A DNA stretch of 64,000 nt from Isoetes taiwanensis (Eukaryota; Streptophyta; Lycopodiopsida; Isoetales; Isoetaceae). The stretch spans positions 9,574,092-9,638,091 of the forward strand of contig JAJEKV010000038.1 of the NCBI GenBank assembly GCA_021234155.1, written 5' to 3'. Positions 32,916 through 50,334 of the stretch are shown here, in pieces. Made by a program: the position numbers and the translations under genes. Numbering within the stretch: the first letter of the stretch is position 1; every line of letters starts with the position of its first letter. Under the pieces are notes generated by a model, which saw only the letters and a list, made by a program, of their open reading frames with translations, did not search any database and was not told the DNA's origin.

Positions 32916-33520
32916 ATATTTATATTTATGCAACATATTGCACGTGGTCTAGAATATCTGTGTAATATAGTCCTTTGTATCAATTACCAATTTTTAACAT
33001 ATGTCCACGCTGGGCAGTGTTTCTAGTAATATTATAATAATGGTATTGGCGCAAATAACATTTCAGTTTTATAGGTTGAGATCAATTGAGATCAAATCTC
33101 AACCATTGATCAGAGTTTTATTACCAGCTAATAGCATTCGTTTGGTCCAAATTTTATACTCTCTCTGGCTTAACATCCTAGAGTATTATAATGAATCCTT
33201 TTAACATCCTAGAGAAATATTTATATTTATGCGATATATTGCACGTGGCCGAGAGTATCTGCATAATATAGCCCTTCTTGGTATCATGTACCAGTTCTCA
33301 ACATATGTCCACGCTGGGCAGTGTTTCTAGTAATATTGTAATGATGGTATTGGTGCAAATAGCATTTGAATGGTGAATATAAATGTATTAACGCATTGAT
33401 TCTCAGTTTTATAGGCTGCGATCAAATCTCTATCGTTGATCGGAGTGTCCAAATTTTATACTCTCCCTGGCTTAACATCCTAGAGTATTACTATAAATGC
33501 TTTTAACATCCTAGAGAAAT
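32916..33520. repeat. Tandem duplication, 301-bp unit
   Basis: Unit 1 (32916-33216) and unit 2 (33217-about 33518) both start ATATTTATATTTATGC, pass through ATATTGCACGTGG and CATATGTCCACGCTGGGCAG, and end in TAACATCCTAGAGAAAT. About 85 per cent identity by eye. A palindromic CCACGTG-like G-box (GCACGTGG) occurs in each. No coding content. Confidence 0.8.
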
Positions 33521-33745
33521 ATGTGACAGGACCAGATGAGTCGCAGGTTTTGATTAACAAAGTTTTGAGCTAAGATTATGTTGTCGTTGCATAGTTCCAA
33601 CAACCAAGATTTTGCTCACGGCTTTGCTTCCAGCCCTAAGATTTATCATGTTCAAGATTTGTAGAATTTGAAGACTGTGCCGTAAGATTAATTAAGATTT
33701 GAAGACTGTGTTGTGCTTCAGCAAGAAGCCTCTAAAATCGTTGCT

Positions 33746-33958
33746 TCAATGGATGTTGGATGGTGTAAAATGCTGGTGAAGATTGCCTTGGCCTAGGGAG
33801 TTATTGGGAAAAAAAAAATTTGGGCCATGTGGCCATGGCCAAAATGGCTCGGGCGTGTGCGCACACCTGTGCCATCGCACGCGTGACCATGGTCACATAG
33901 CCCTGAAATTTTTTTCACTTGGGCCAAAGCGTTATTTACACCATTCAACATCCATTGA
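33746..33958. mobile_element. Foldback MITE, 213 bp
   Basis: Ends TCAATGGATGTTGGATGGTG (33746 onward) and its inverted partner (33935-33958) match at 23 of 24 positions. The inner arms also pair (GGGCCATGTGGCCATGG at about 33816 against GGGCTATGTGACCATGG inverted at about 33900) up to a GTGTGCGCACAC centre. The whole element is thus one long imperfect hairpin. Target duplication not clear. Confidence 0.75.
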
Positions 33959-34399
33959 CTAACATCCATTGACTGACCCGATCGTAAAAATTCAGAAGAA
34001 TTTGTAGCTCGCAATACTCAAGATATATACACTCTTTCTGGTGTCAATCCAACCGGGCCATCTCGGCGACGACATTCAATTCGATCTCCAAGTTCCCGAT
34101 CCTCAATTGGGCTTTGCAATATTCAGACAGGTCTCCTGTTCTTAATTGTTTTTCATATTTTTTTTGTCGTGCCTCAAGAGCATTTCATTCAATATATCGC
34201 AATAAGAACTTAAATTGTTGTGGTGTTAATGGAATTTTATAGAGAAGTATTTTTTCACTACGATCTATTGACCGAGCAAACACAGCAGTGGAAGCCGTGA
34301 GAGACTTCAATCGGTTACCAAACATTCGAATATGAAACAAATCCTCGTATTTATTTGTATCAAACACCAAGCCAGAGTTATTCAGTCCATGTTATTTCT

Positions 34400-34738
34400 C
34401 TACGGTGGCGGCGAAGGCTTGCTATAATATCTGAAGGGACTCTGTGTGGGCTCTATGTAGTCGCTAGAAAATGGCATCTCTCCCTGCAAACAGCATCATC
34501 CATCATAGGTATTTTTTTTTTTCCTTCTGCGAATTATAAAGTACTTACCTCTGAGGCTTTCTGAACAAAAAGACCTCTCCTTCCTCCCGCCAATGCCCCG
34601 TATTCTTTTGCTTGTGCTTTTCCTGCACAAAATTCAGTTACTTTTTGTTTTGCAATCGTATTTCATTTTTTAACAAACATACCAAGTCGAAGTTATAAGA
34701 AGAATTGCAAGCACTAGTACAACTTTTGTTTCTGCCAT
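34400..34738 (-). pseudogene. Secreted peptide precursor, copy C (9-bp deletion at first donor)
   Basis: Exons at 34738-34683, 34622-34549 and 34483-34400 correspond to copy A. A 9-bp deletion removes the end of exon 1 and the original donor; the next GT (34682) would leave exon 1 one base out of phase with exon 2 and lead to an early stop. Read in its own phase, exon 3 encodes GEMPFS then SDYIEPTQSPFRYYSKPS and PPP before a TAG. It thus keeps Asp-Tyr, the central Ser-Pro and the terminal Ser-Pro-Pro-Pro of copy A while most other positions differ. Exons 1 and 2 are otherwise close to copy A. Probably inactive, unless the deletion is a sequencing error. Confidence 0.6.
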
Positions 34739-34929
34739 TGCTGCTTTTCTTTAGTGTAAGTAGTTAGAAGCTTATTTGAAGCCTCACATTTCTTACTCTC
34801 GGATTTTTTCGCATCGGAGCTTCCATGGGAGCTTCCTTTCCTTGCATTAAAAATCTTATATCTTATATTATCCGTGGCTGTACGCTTAAAGAATTGACTT
34901 AGACCATTCTTTTCCCTCTTTCACATTAC

Positions 34930-36760
34930 ATATAAATTTGAATTCGCACTAGTGGAATTCAAAATTCTTGATTCCTATACACCAAAATAAGGGCTTTTAA
35001 AACTTTAGAACATGTTCCACTTTTACGCGTTATACTATGTTGCCCCACATGTACTCTTAATCCAAACGGAGTTTAGTGATTTCAAGTTCTACCATTAGCA
35101 AATGGAATTTCAAAATAGGGTGTAAAATTTTGGCTTGGGATATTTAAATATGAGACATGGAAATCCGAGATATGGGACATGAGATATGGGTTATTTAAAT
35201 ATGAGACATGAAACATGAGACATAGAAATATCGACTTATTAAAAATCCAAAAAGCTTTTTTGGAGTACGATTTCAATTTTCAATTTTGACCTTTCCAAGT
35301 TCTATAGATCGATATTACTCCTTCCAATTTCAACATGCATATGCCACTATTGTGCTAAACGTTTATGTGCGGTAGAAGAAATGACCATTTCAAAATCCAT
35401 CATCATTTTGCCCCAAATTCAGAGCTTCGCCCACTTTGAGGCAGGAGGAAATTTGCATCATAGCTTTTTTGTTGCTGCTCAAAGACGGTTTTCCCATAGC
35501 AGTGATATGATCTTAGACAATTTTTTTATCCTTGATCATTTTGATGCAAGAGCTACTTCTCGGATGGAGTTCTTATGTACACATTTGTGGATTTTTCTGC
35601 AGTTATATTAGGATTATTTCATCTATTGCCCCAGGTCTCATCCCTCCAGCCAGGTAATATTTTGGCAAGGTGGACCTTTGGGTTGTTTTGGATCATAGAC
35701 TTTCTTTATATCAATTATATTGGAAATAATCTTTGTTATGACACTTACAATACTAAAGATGCTTGGGATATGTTTTGTTTTTTAAAGATTCAGGGACAAG
35801 CTTGCATAGATTAGCTAATATAATTTTCTTTGATAGATTCAGAAAATATGGCTCCATTCCGCAGATTGAGGGCTATGCCCTTTCCAATGGATTTGCATTT
35901 ATGTGTAGCAAAGAAGCATCTGCAAAAGATAAACGATCTGCTTTTTTATAAGCTGCATCAAGGCAAACTTTAGTTCTCATTTTATGGTTATTAGATCAAA
36001 CAAGAATCTGGCATATTTTAGATAATTATAGGTTTGCTTTACCTGGGAAAAAAATCTATGGTGATTTAAGAAGAGTAAAGAATATTCTAGTTTACTTTGG
36101 ATGATTGTAGCACTGGGGATTAACCTTTGATTGGCATATAATCCTTGAGAGTTCATTGGAGGGGTTATTTTTAGACAATTTTTGTACGTATACTTCGGGG
36201 TTAGGGGTGTTTTTAAGCACTGATTTAGTGCAAAATTTATACTCAGAGGGCTCAATTGCCTTTTGAAAATGCATATGCAAAGGGTCTTTTTTGCTACCCT
36301 TCAAATGCAAATGCCATAATCCCCTCATGTATGTGTGCATCCCCCGAGATATCCATTGTAGCTGTTCAATGATATTTGTTCCATTGTCAAATTGAATGTG
36401 ATATAGATATTTTAAACATGGTGTACCCTGGGCTACCTCGGTGATCTGCCTCAAATCATATGTTGGGTCCCCTAGACGCATAATGATTGAGAGCACCTAC
36501 GATTTTGAAATATGAAATACAGGTTAAGGTTATAGAATATGAAATACGGAGACTCGAACCTCTACTAAAATTATTCAATATTTTAATAAGAATGCTTAAA
36601 CCAATGCAACCAGCAAGCTAACATATTTTTTACTATTAAATCTGTATTTTTTTTCTTTTACTAATAACCCATGCAGTTGTTTTAGGGGGTGTGGTGTCTA
36701 TGGTCTCAAGCATGGGGATTTAGGCATCTATATCAAATCCCCTGGAACCCCTTGTTATAG
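34930..36760. repeat. Block X, copy 2
   Basis: Second copy of the 28640-30300 block, following peptide copy C. It contains an extra about 290 bp (35650-35945) compared with copy 1. No supported gene. Also carries ATGAGACATG/AATATGAGACAT short repeats at 35150-35225. Confidence 0.7.
36400..36625 (-). repeat. tRNA-derived SINE-like relic
   Basis: Minus strand from about 36622: TTAGCTTGCTGGTTGCA resembles an RNA polymerase III box A, and GAGGTTCGAGTCTCC (36562-36548) fits box B, about 60 bp apart. The spacing is slightly long for a tRNA and no cloverleaf forms, so a SINE head is likelier. A decayed version sits at the same place in block X copy 1 (about 30060-30160). Confidence 0.45.
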
Positions 36761-36769
36761 ATATTGATG

Positions 36770-38240
36770 AACCCGTGGCACTTCGATTAGGACATTACTT
36801 ATAGCATAGATTAATCATATTTAAATAACTTCATAGGCACTAGAATATGCAAGAAAAATACATTTATGTGGCTAGCAGAAGTATATTTGTGTCATGGTTC
36901 CATACATGAGAACATAAGGTTGCATGGTTCAGACTTGTCCACCCCAAAAACAAATCTATATGCCTCCTAAGTCCATAATCTATATCTAGTTGTATCTAGT
37001 TCTAACATGGGTTGGATACTATATCAAGCAGAGAAAGACAAGCTATAACAGATGCATTCCGGTCAATATAGAAGTTGGGTCCGTTTTTTTCCCTGGCGAC
37101 CATTCTTTTGTCGACGCGTGGCAGCAGCCAATAACACGGAATGGAACTTGGGTTCACCCATTCTGCTAGTCCGGCTACCCAGGTTAGGGTTTTTTTAGGT
37201 TAGAGTTCTTCATGCCAGAGCTTGCCGTCGCCAGAGCTCGCAAGGATTCGCACGTCTATTCGTTGCCTCTCAGCCACTTCTCCTGTTTGATCTGCTCTTC
37301 GGATGAAGAAAAAGCGCGCTCCCCTGTTTGATCTGTTCTTTCCTTGTTTGATCTGCTCTTCAAATGAAGAAAAAGTGCGCTCTGATCTGCAGATGGTGGA
37401 AGAGAACGACTATGGCAGAGCTTCGCTGGATGAAAGATGTTTCAGAGCTTCGATGGATTTGTTATAAAGAAAAAATGTTCGATCTGCTTTCATTGCATTT
37501 GAAGCTTCATTGAATCTGCTCTTTGTTCCATCTGAAGCTTCACCGGATCTGCTGAGGAAAAAAACGTCTCCAACTTCTATATTGTAGGGGAGTGGAGGTT
37601 AGGGACTTCATTCCAGTTTTCAGGTGACCCTCTCCCAGCTAACGCCAGTTGCAAGACCCCACCTGGTAACCCGGAATAGAGGCCCCAACCTCCATTCCCC
37701 TATACAACAGATTATCTTCATCTTGGTGATGTTGGAAATCAAGCTTTGTTATAACATTGTCAATGTTAAATATGCTTGGAAGCTATGTATCTTCTATTTC
37801 TAATGATTTAAATGAAGTTTTGATTTAACTATAGTGGATGGTTAAAAACATTCATATGACTTAAAAAACTTCTTTGGACGTCTAGATAATGGTATTTCTG
37901 CAAGAATATGCATCTTATGTTGACAAAGATATAAGAACCATTGTATGATCTGATATTGCTATGAATTGATCTGTTCTTTTCAGAGTACATTGTTAGAGAT
38001 GGTTTCACAGTGCTATGAATCATTTTACGGACCATGTATCAGACCCGGATCAGCTCGCAACAAGGTATGCCCCATAGGTTTGCCGCAGTGTACGACAGGA
38101 ATATCCTCTATAGATTGTCAATGTAAATTGTGCGAATTTTATGTAATCCCATGTGAATTCATTATTCTGCCATGTAACATAAATTTAAAAGACTCGAGAT
38201 ATTTTTAGACCTATATTTACAGGAACTTTTACATGTAATG
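36770..38240 (+). other. Leader-like and exon-like sequence, no recognised gene
   Basis: GC-richer 37120-37560 resembles a transcribed leader: GAAGCTTCA and TTTGATCTG(C/T)TCTT units repeat. A block at about 37981-38062 has a CTTTTCAG acceptor, a short frame (SQCYESFYGPCIRPGSARNK) and an AAG|GTATG donor, so it could be one exon of an unknown gene. Nothing links these into a model. Confidence 0.3.
37584..37706. mobile_element. Small MITE flanked by TA
   Basis: GGGGAGTGGAGGTTAGGG (37587 on) and CCAACCTCCATTCCCC (to 37700) are inverted, and pairing continues to CCAGGT/ACCTGG inside. TA directly flanks both ends, consistent with a Tc1/mariner (Stowaway-like) insertion, though the termini do not match the Stowaway consensus. 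About 114 bp, no ORF. Confidence 0.55.
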
Positions 38241-38839
38241 AAAATGTGCGTTATGTTGACGAGCAAGTTTCAGGGAAAGACCCATGGCAAGATGCCAGAA
38301 CCTAAAATGAGTTCGAGTAAATTGGAACTATCAATTTTTAATGTTGCAATAAACTGAAAAGATCATTATATAATGTTGCAACTTAACTTATCGTTTAAGC
38401 ATGCTAATCATCATAGACCCGTGGAAGATTTTGTTCATGCAAGAACAAATTGCCAAAATGATCAATCGTATATTGCTCATCTATACATCCCGAACATGAA
38501 GGATATTTTTCTCCAATCAAATATTTTGCTGCTTCCTCTAAATCACTTTGTAATCTTGATATCCCCTTCAATCTCCCCATTTTTTTGTTTCTCCTACCAT
38601 CGTTTGCATATGCTTTACCATCTTGACCTACATTCACACGGGAAGTGACTCCGGACATCGAGAGCTTGGATGGACATATTTGCAAGTTATTCCGCAATCT
38701 AGACCATGGATAATGATCGTCGTTTGTGGGGTATGCTTGTCTAAGTTTTAGTATATTGTATGACGAAGTTTAAGAAATACTATAAGGTTTGAGGCAATGT
38801 ACTTAATGGTGTTGATTTTATAAAGGTATTATACGATAA

Positions 38840-38960
38840 AGAGTACAAAAGGGGCTCTTGCTGCCCTGCATCACCCCCTTGTGAATATACACTGAGATCA
38901 AAGGGGGTTTGAGGGGACTTTAATTTAAAAGTGTTGGATGTAATGGTTTGTATTAACCTA
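38840..38960. repeat. Inverted partial copy of the 5.7-kb foldback element
   Basis: GGCTCTTGCTGCCCTGCATC, CACCCCCTTGTGAATATACA and AAGGGGGTTTGAGGGGACTT are the reverse complement of 5740-5860 with about 20 per cent differences. Only one arm is present. Confidence 0.6.
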
Positions 38961-38969
38961 AATTTTATT

Positions 38970-39930
38970 TTGCCCCATCGTGGTTTTGGAAATTGTATAG
39001 GAATTGATGAATATTGGCATAGTGCTATATTTAACATAATGTGATGATTGAGAACAACAATACTATCAAAATTATCTTTATTGATGTTTGCATCATGCAT
39101 ATTACCAAGGTGACATCATCTACTATAACACCACCTTTTTATATACTCTTTAGGAGGCTGAAAATGTTCTCTCAATACATTTTGCATCGTGTCTTAAAAC
39201 TTCCACGCATAACGTGAAGACAATAGAGTCTTAAAGGCAATGAGAAGCCAAACTATCTAGGCTAGTCATAGTCATCCAGTGTCAAGAAGATAAGTGTCAA
39301 TCACAAAGTCACCCAATGCAAATGTGAATCTGCATAAAAACATTCATCTTATATATGCTTTCTAGTCTAAATATGAATGACAATCTTTATAAACTCACCA
39401 ACCTCATCTACGCATTTCACTGCAAAAATCTTTCAAGAAACAAGACCCATCATAATGTTCTCAAAGCATAACCAAATCCCTTATAAAATATGAGATCAAA
39501 ATTTTGCAGCAAGAGCATTGTTGAATTCACCTCTACCAGGGTAAATTTTAAGGGTCCTAAATGTTTTTCTATTCAAATTAAGGTTGGCTAAACCTATTGA
39601 AAATAAAAGTTCTTAAATTTTTATTAGGCAAAATTTGATACAATAAAACCCTTTAGTCATCTTCCCACTTGGCTAAAATGTAAAATTTATATGATATGAG
39701 ATTCTTATATTGGCAATTTTTTCGTGGTTGGTGGCTAAAGTGCAACTATTTAACTTCAAATTCTGAGCACTCCTTACCACATGAATGACAAATGATTCAA
39801 TATGCTTCCATTACAAAACAATAACAAAGATTCAAAGTACAATGCATAAGGAGCAAATAATACCATTTGAGAGAACACACGTATTATGTCGGGGTCAAAT
39901 GCATCTAAATGGCTCCTCATAATCTTTAAC
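38970..39930. other. Non-coding, nothing recognised
   Basis: AT-rich with no supported ORF, repeat or regulatory structure. Confidence 0.5.
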
Positions 39931-39979
39931 CTAAATGACTTATAGTTTCAAATTCAATCTCTATCAAAGCATGATTGAT

Positions 39980-40130
39980 ATAGCTAATCGCATCGATCCG
40001 AGCCATCGGATCGCCATTCTGGGGAGGGACGAGCCACTATATCAGGCTCTTTCTCCTTCAGCACCGGTTATCGGCGTCTTCTCACATCAACTTCCTTCCT
40101 TCTCTGAGCTTCCCGGTTCCCTCCATGCAC
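39980..40130 (+). repeat. 150-bp direct repeat, left copy (partner at 45920-46060)
   Basis: ATCGGATCGCCATT, GGGAGGGACGAGCCACTATA and CACCGGTTATCGGCGTCTTC are shared in the same order with 45918-46050. The two copies lie 5.9 kb apart and flank a C/T-rich, gene-poor interval. They may be parts of the LTRs of a large non-autonomous retrotransposon, but no TG...CA ends, primer-binding site or target duplication was found. Confidence 0.55.
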
Positions 40131-40139
40131 CCACTCTTG

Positions 40140-45879
<5,740 letters not shown>

Positions 45880-45900
<21 letters not shown>

Positions 45901-46953
45901 CCTTCCCGAATCGCGTCGATCAGGAACCATCGGATCGCCATTTTGAGGGAGGGACGAGCCACTATATCGAGCTCTTTCTCCTTGACACCGGTTATCGGCG
46001 TCTTCTCCGCGACAACTTCCTTCCTTCTGAGGCTTCCCCCCTTCCGCTTTCAGGGGGACCGCGTCATTTCATGTTGTTCACTTTGCATTTACTATAATAA
46101 TGTTTTTGCAGCACTATCATGTCATTTTCATATGTTGTTTTATTTCCACCTTGAGGGGTGATGCTATTTATTTCCACCTTGAGGGTGATGCTATTTTTTC
46201 CACCTTGAGGGGTGATGCTATTTTTTTCCACCTTGAGGGTGATGCTATTTTTCCACCTTGAGGGGTGATGCTATTTATTTCCACCTTGAGGGTGGCGCAT
46301 ACTTAATTTCCACCGTTGGGTGATGCTTTTTCACCTTACAGGTGCTGATTTTTATGTTCTAATTTGCTCTTCTTTGCGGGGGTTGGTTGTGCGGCTTGCC
46401 TTGTCCATGCCATGCATGTTAGTTCTTTCTAACAATTTCTGGCGGGTATTTTTAGGGTTCTTTTGAGTTGCTGCGGGTTTTTTGCGGTCGTTTGGGGATC
46501 CTGCTTTTCGACTTCACCATCGACATGTCTCCTTCGTCTCTCGGCTTCCGCCATCTTACGGGGTCTTGCTAGATTTGTGTTCATGACACATCGTCTTTTC
46601 GGTTCTCGGGCAACACATTGGGGCTACCCCAAAATCCTCACGGGGTCCGCTATCTTTGGGTTCGCCCGTCCCTCCATCTTCTTTGGTTTTCCGGGCATCA
46701 CATTCAAGGTTGTTGGCGACCATTTCTCATTAGGGTTTTCCTCGAAAACCGAAAAGGCGAGTTTTTTATCCGGTGAGAAGTTGTCGCCATTGCCCTTCTA
46801 TGTTGCTGTGCACATTTTCTTTTATGGGGTAGTCAGATATTGTTCCTATGGTTAGGCTACCCCTCTCTATTCTTCAAACCATTGTATACTGCTGCTGTGA
46901 TGAATGACAAGCCTATCTCCGGTTTTGTGTCTATTGCGAGTCCCTTCCCAGAA
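45880..46953. repeat. 29-bp exact direct repeat ends
   Basis: GGTTTTGTGTCTATTGCGAG followed by TCCCTTCCC occurs at about 45880-45910 and again at about 46921-46950. The interval between holds the second 150-bp repeat, the minisatellite and a 130-codon ORF of low credibility. It could mark a tandem duplication or a recombination product. Confidence 0.5.
46142..46336. repeat. Minisatellite, about 7 units of 24-31 bp
   Basis: Units on TTTCCACCTTGAGGGGTGAT then GCTATTTA vary in the number of G and T residues. No coding role evident. Confidence 0.9.
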
Positions 46954-46959
46954 TGACGA

Positions 46960-47785
46960 TTCCTAAGTTAAAGAGGTCCCTGAATGGATTCAACATGGCT
47001 ATTTGAATTGATCAGGGTGCATCTAATCAGCTTCAAAGATGGCGATTTAGTATGCCATGATGTAGCCAATCCTGGCTAAACTCTAGGTGTCCAAATTTTT
47101 TTCCCTTTTGGAATGGCTAAATTATTTTTTTCTTTAAAAAATTACCTTTATCTACTTTAGCCACAAAATTTGACTAAAGGTCTAAAAAATAGCCATTTGG
47201 CGAATTTTAGCCACTCTTTAATACCCTGACCTCTACCTATTTAAAATTGTAAACAAGGATAATGCCCCAGAACATATAGAATAGAATAGAACAACCCAAA
47301 AAATGTCTCCTGATTGGAAAGCACAAAGCTATTATGAGAATGTGTGCGGTACAAAGAATGCAACAAATTTAGATTCTAAGTGAGTTGCAATAAATATTTC
47401 TTGTCATCCTTTGGAGGCTCAGGTGTGCATTGCATTGTTGGAAATTTAGGATTCAAAGACTTCTCCTGTGATGTGTACAAGTTTGGATTTTCAACCATTT
47501 TCAACCTGATCCTTCTTCAAAATGAGCAAACCTTTTTGGTATGGGAAGACTTGAACAATGATTCGCAATAAAGGGACTAGATCTCCCTTTCTCTCATTGA
47601 AGTATGATCCATGTTTTCCTGAAACGCTTGCCTGCTACTTTTCTATAAATAAAAAACCACTAAGACCACAAAATCTGTACTCTGAAAAAAAAAATATAGA
47701 AGCTTCAAGAATCCCCAGAAACTTGATTTAGAGTCTGCGTCAACAACAACAAACTCTAGTAAGCAACAAAAGAAGATCTTCAACT
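46960..47785. other. Non-coding, with short AATAG repeat
   Basis: Contains an (AATAG)n patch at about 47278-47290 and a 63-codon ORF without recognisable features. Nothing else supported. Confidence 0.45.
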
Positions 47786-47789
47786 ACAA

Positions 47790-48435
47790 TCAGGGTGCCT
47801 TTGCACCCGCGGTTAGGTTAAGATTAAGTTAATTTTGACCTTTAAGTTAAGTTAATGTTAACTGGATCCTGCTTTCAGACCAAACTTATTTAAGGATTCC
47901 CATTAAAATTAACCCAACGACAGTTCCATAAAATGCATTCACATGCCCAATTTAAATTATCTTTTAAATTAACATAAAGACAATATGTTCATATATGCCT
48001 CGTTAACTTACCTTACATTATCATCAAAATGGCCTTTTTTGACCTTAAAGTGACCTCTTCAGGTCACTTTAACTTTTGGTGTATTTTTTGGGTTGGGTTA
48101 ATTTTGTGTTAATTTTACTAACTTAACCCAACATAGTGCGAACATAATTTTTGTTAACATTTTTAATTAAAAAAGTTAATTGACACTTAACTGAAATTCT
48201 TAACCCAATGCTAACTTAACTAGCAGTGCGAACGAAACTTTTACTTAAAAAATAAGTTTGTCCTAAATTAAAGGTGGGAACATAGCGCTAACATGATTTC
48301 CGTTAACATTTTCATTAAAAAAATTTATAGGACACTTAACTGAAATTCTTAACCCAATGCTTAGTGGTGCAAACGAAACTTGTGTTAAAAATTAAAATTT
48401 ATCCTAACTTAAAGGCGAGTGTGAAGGTACCCTCA
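47790..48435. mobile_element. Harbinger-like MITE, 640 bp, with internal duplication
   Basis: Ends GGGTGCCTTTGCACCCGC (47793 on) and, inverted, GGGTACCTTCACACTCGC (to 48432). TCA sits outside each end (47790-47792 and 48433-48435), a 3-bp target duplication of TNA type. Inside, a segment of about 110 bp (GACACTTAACTGAAATTCTT, AACCCAATGCT, GTGC(A/G)AACGAAACT) is repeated in tandem near 48182 and 48330. No coding capacity. The GGGTGC terminus resembles the MITE at 58067. Confidence 0.75.
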
Positions 48436-48439
48436 CTCA

Positions 48440-50320
48440 GGCAACCTGCAACTCTGGCAACATCATTTCAACAACAACTGTTGTGTTGGGAATCTGCATA
48501 AAGCGGCAACCTGCACAAAGCAACAGATATCCTCCTGGACTTGATTTCCATGTGTCCATCTTCTCCAAACAAGAGTCTTGTCCGCAAACCATATAACTCT
48601 ATTTCTACATCAAAAGAGCACCTTCAATATCTTGCTCACAGAGCAGATCTAAAGTACAAGCCTTTATATTCTTTTCCAACTTGGGCCCTTGATTAAGAGG
48701 TCCTGGACCGATGGCTTCACCGAATTGATTTGGTAGCTTATAACTTCGTAAAAAAATTTGGTTTCTCCTTTTTGCACCTTCTACCTTTTCGTTGCTCCTA
48801 CTTTTTCGTCGTTCTTGCCAAAACCCTACCTTGTTGTGCCCAAACTATGCAACTGTGCCTCAAGTATCTTTCATAAAACAAAACCCTAAAATTTTATGGA
48901 TCGAGATCTGCATGCTTTCTTGGTATTTTACTTTATTTAATTTGGAAAAAAAAAAGACAAGCGCACGAGGGGTTGCCCATTGTTGGCCCGAGAGTGTGTT
49001 TTCATATTTCTATTTGGTCAGTTCATGTATCGAGCCTTGTTAATGATCTAAACACAAGGATTTGTTTTCGTAGCCCATAAGTTCTTTGTTTTATTTCACA
49101 AATTGCTAATATGCATCCATTAGAATGGGCCCATATGAAATCCCTCATTGCACATTATTGTGTGATTGGCTTAGGCTCAAATTAAAAGAGCCCAATTCGG
49201 GTGTTATATTTATTTGTCATGTTGGCCCACCATATACTTTTGTATCTAGGACAACTCCTAATAATAACCTCTAGTTCACAATGCAATATTTCTTAACATA
49301 TATAATTCTCAGGGGGAAGATGCATTTGGCATATTCGGTTGATTCCCGCCACGTATTTGAGGGGATAGGGAAACAAAAAAAAGGCCAGAAAAAATGAAAT
49401 CGAAGAAAAAAAACAAACCTGAAGTTTGGGATCGCATGCATCGCTCGCTTAGCGAGAAGCGAGGGAATCGATCGGGCGCATCTTCCTTCATCAAAATGGG
49501 ATGGCCAAGGGTCGAAATTAGGGGGGTTCCTCCCCAGAATTTCCGATTAAAGTTAGAAATATCCGATTTAATAAAGTAGATGCGGGCAAATTTCCGGTCA
49601 AAATTTTGTAAAAATAGTGTAAAATCCGGCATATTAGAGGTATTTTTCTCAAAAATCCGGTAAGTATAAATGCAAGGCTGCATTTTTGCTGGTTAATATG
49701 AAATCTAAATTCGAGGCCTGGGGATGGCCCTTTGTCAAAGCGGCATGGGAATATTTTCTGCAATTTACCTCGGATGTGGACTGTTCTTCACGGCTTTCTG
49801 CCCATATTTTCTTCTTATCTGTCTTGCGGAGGATCGCCTTTCCGGCATGCCTTAAAGCGGTTGGCTGCCCCATCGCCGGAACCCTAAAAGGTATGTTTCG
49901 GCCATGCCCGACCTTCTTTTTCCGCTCTGCAAATCAAACAAATGTAAAATTTTCGGTTTCGGGCTTTCAGATTCGAAATTGAATAAGCTCCAGGGCCAAA
50001 ATCCAGTGTCGTTTTCCTTTTCTTTGCATATTAATGGCGATCAAATCCTGAGTAAATCCGCCCTGCCGTATCTGAGTTCCCTGCTCCGTTTTCAGGTGAT
50101 GTCTTGCTGGCTATGGTGTCTTGCATTGCCATCTGCGGAGTTGTCAATTTTTGGTTTTGTAGGGTTTTCCAGCCAGGGAGCTGTCTATCACTCACTGGAC
50201 TCCATAGGCGGGATCCTATAGGGAGATATGGTGAAGGAACTTGAAGAGGTAAGCTTCTTCTGGCATTATAACAATTATTTATAGGCTGTTCGAGAGAGAA
50301 TGTGTTGTCTTAAGTAATAT
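48440..50320. other. Non-coding; fragments with AAATCCGG motifs
   Basis: Short ORFs only. The 49500-49660 part has several AAATCCGG(T/C)A words like those at 61640-61800, suggesting a shared decayed repeat. Part 49690-50215 is GC-richer and resembles the leader or first exon of a plant gene upstream of the kinase relic, but has no recognisable frame. Confidence 0.35.
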
Positions 50321-50334
50321 AAAGCACAAATGAT

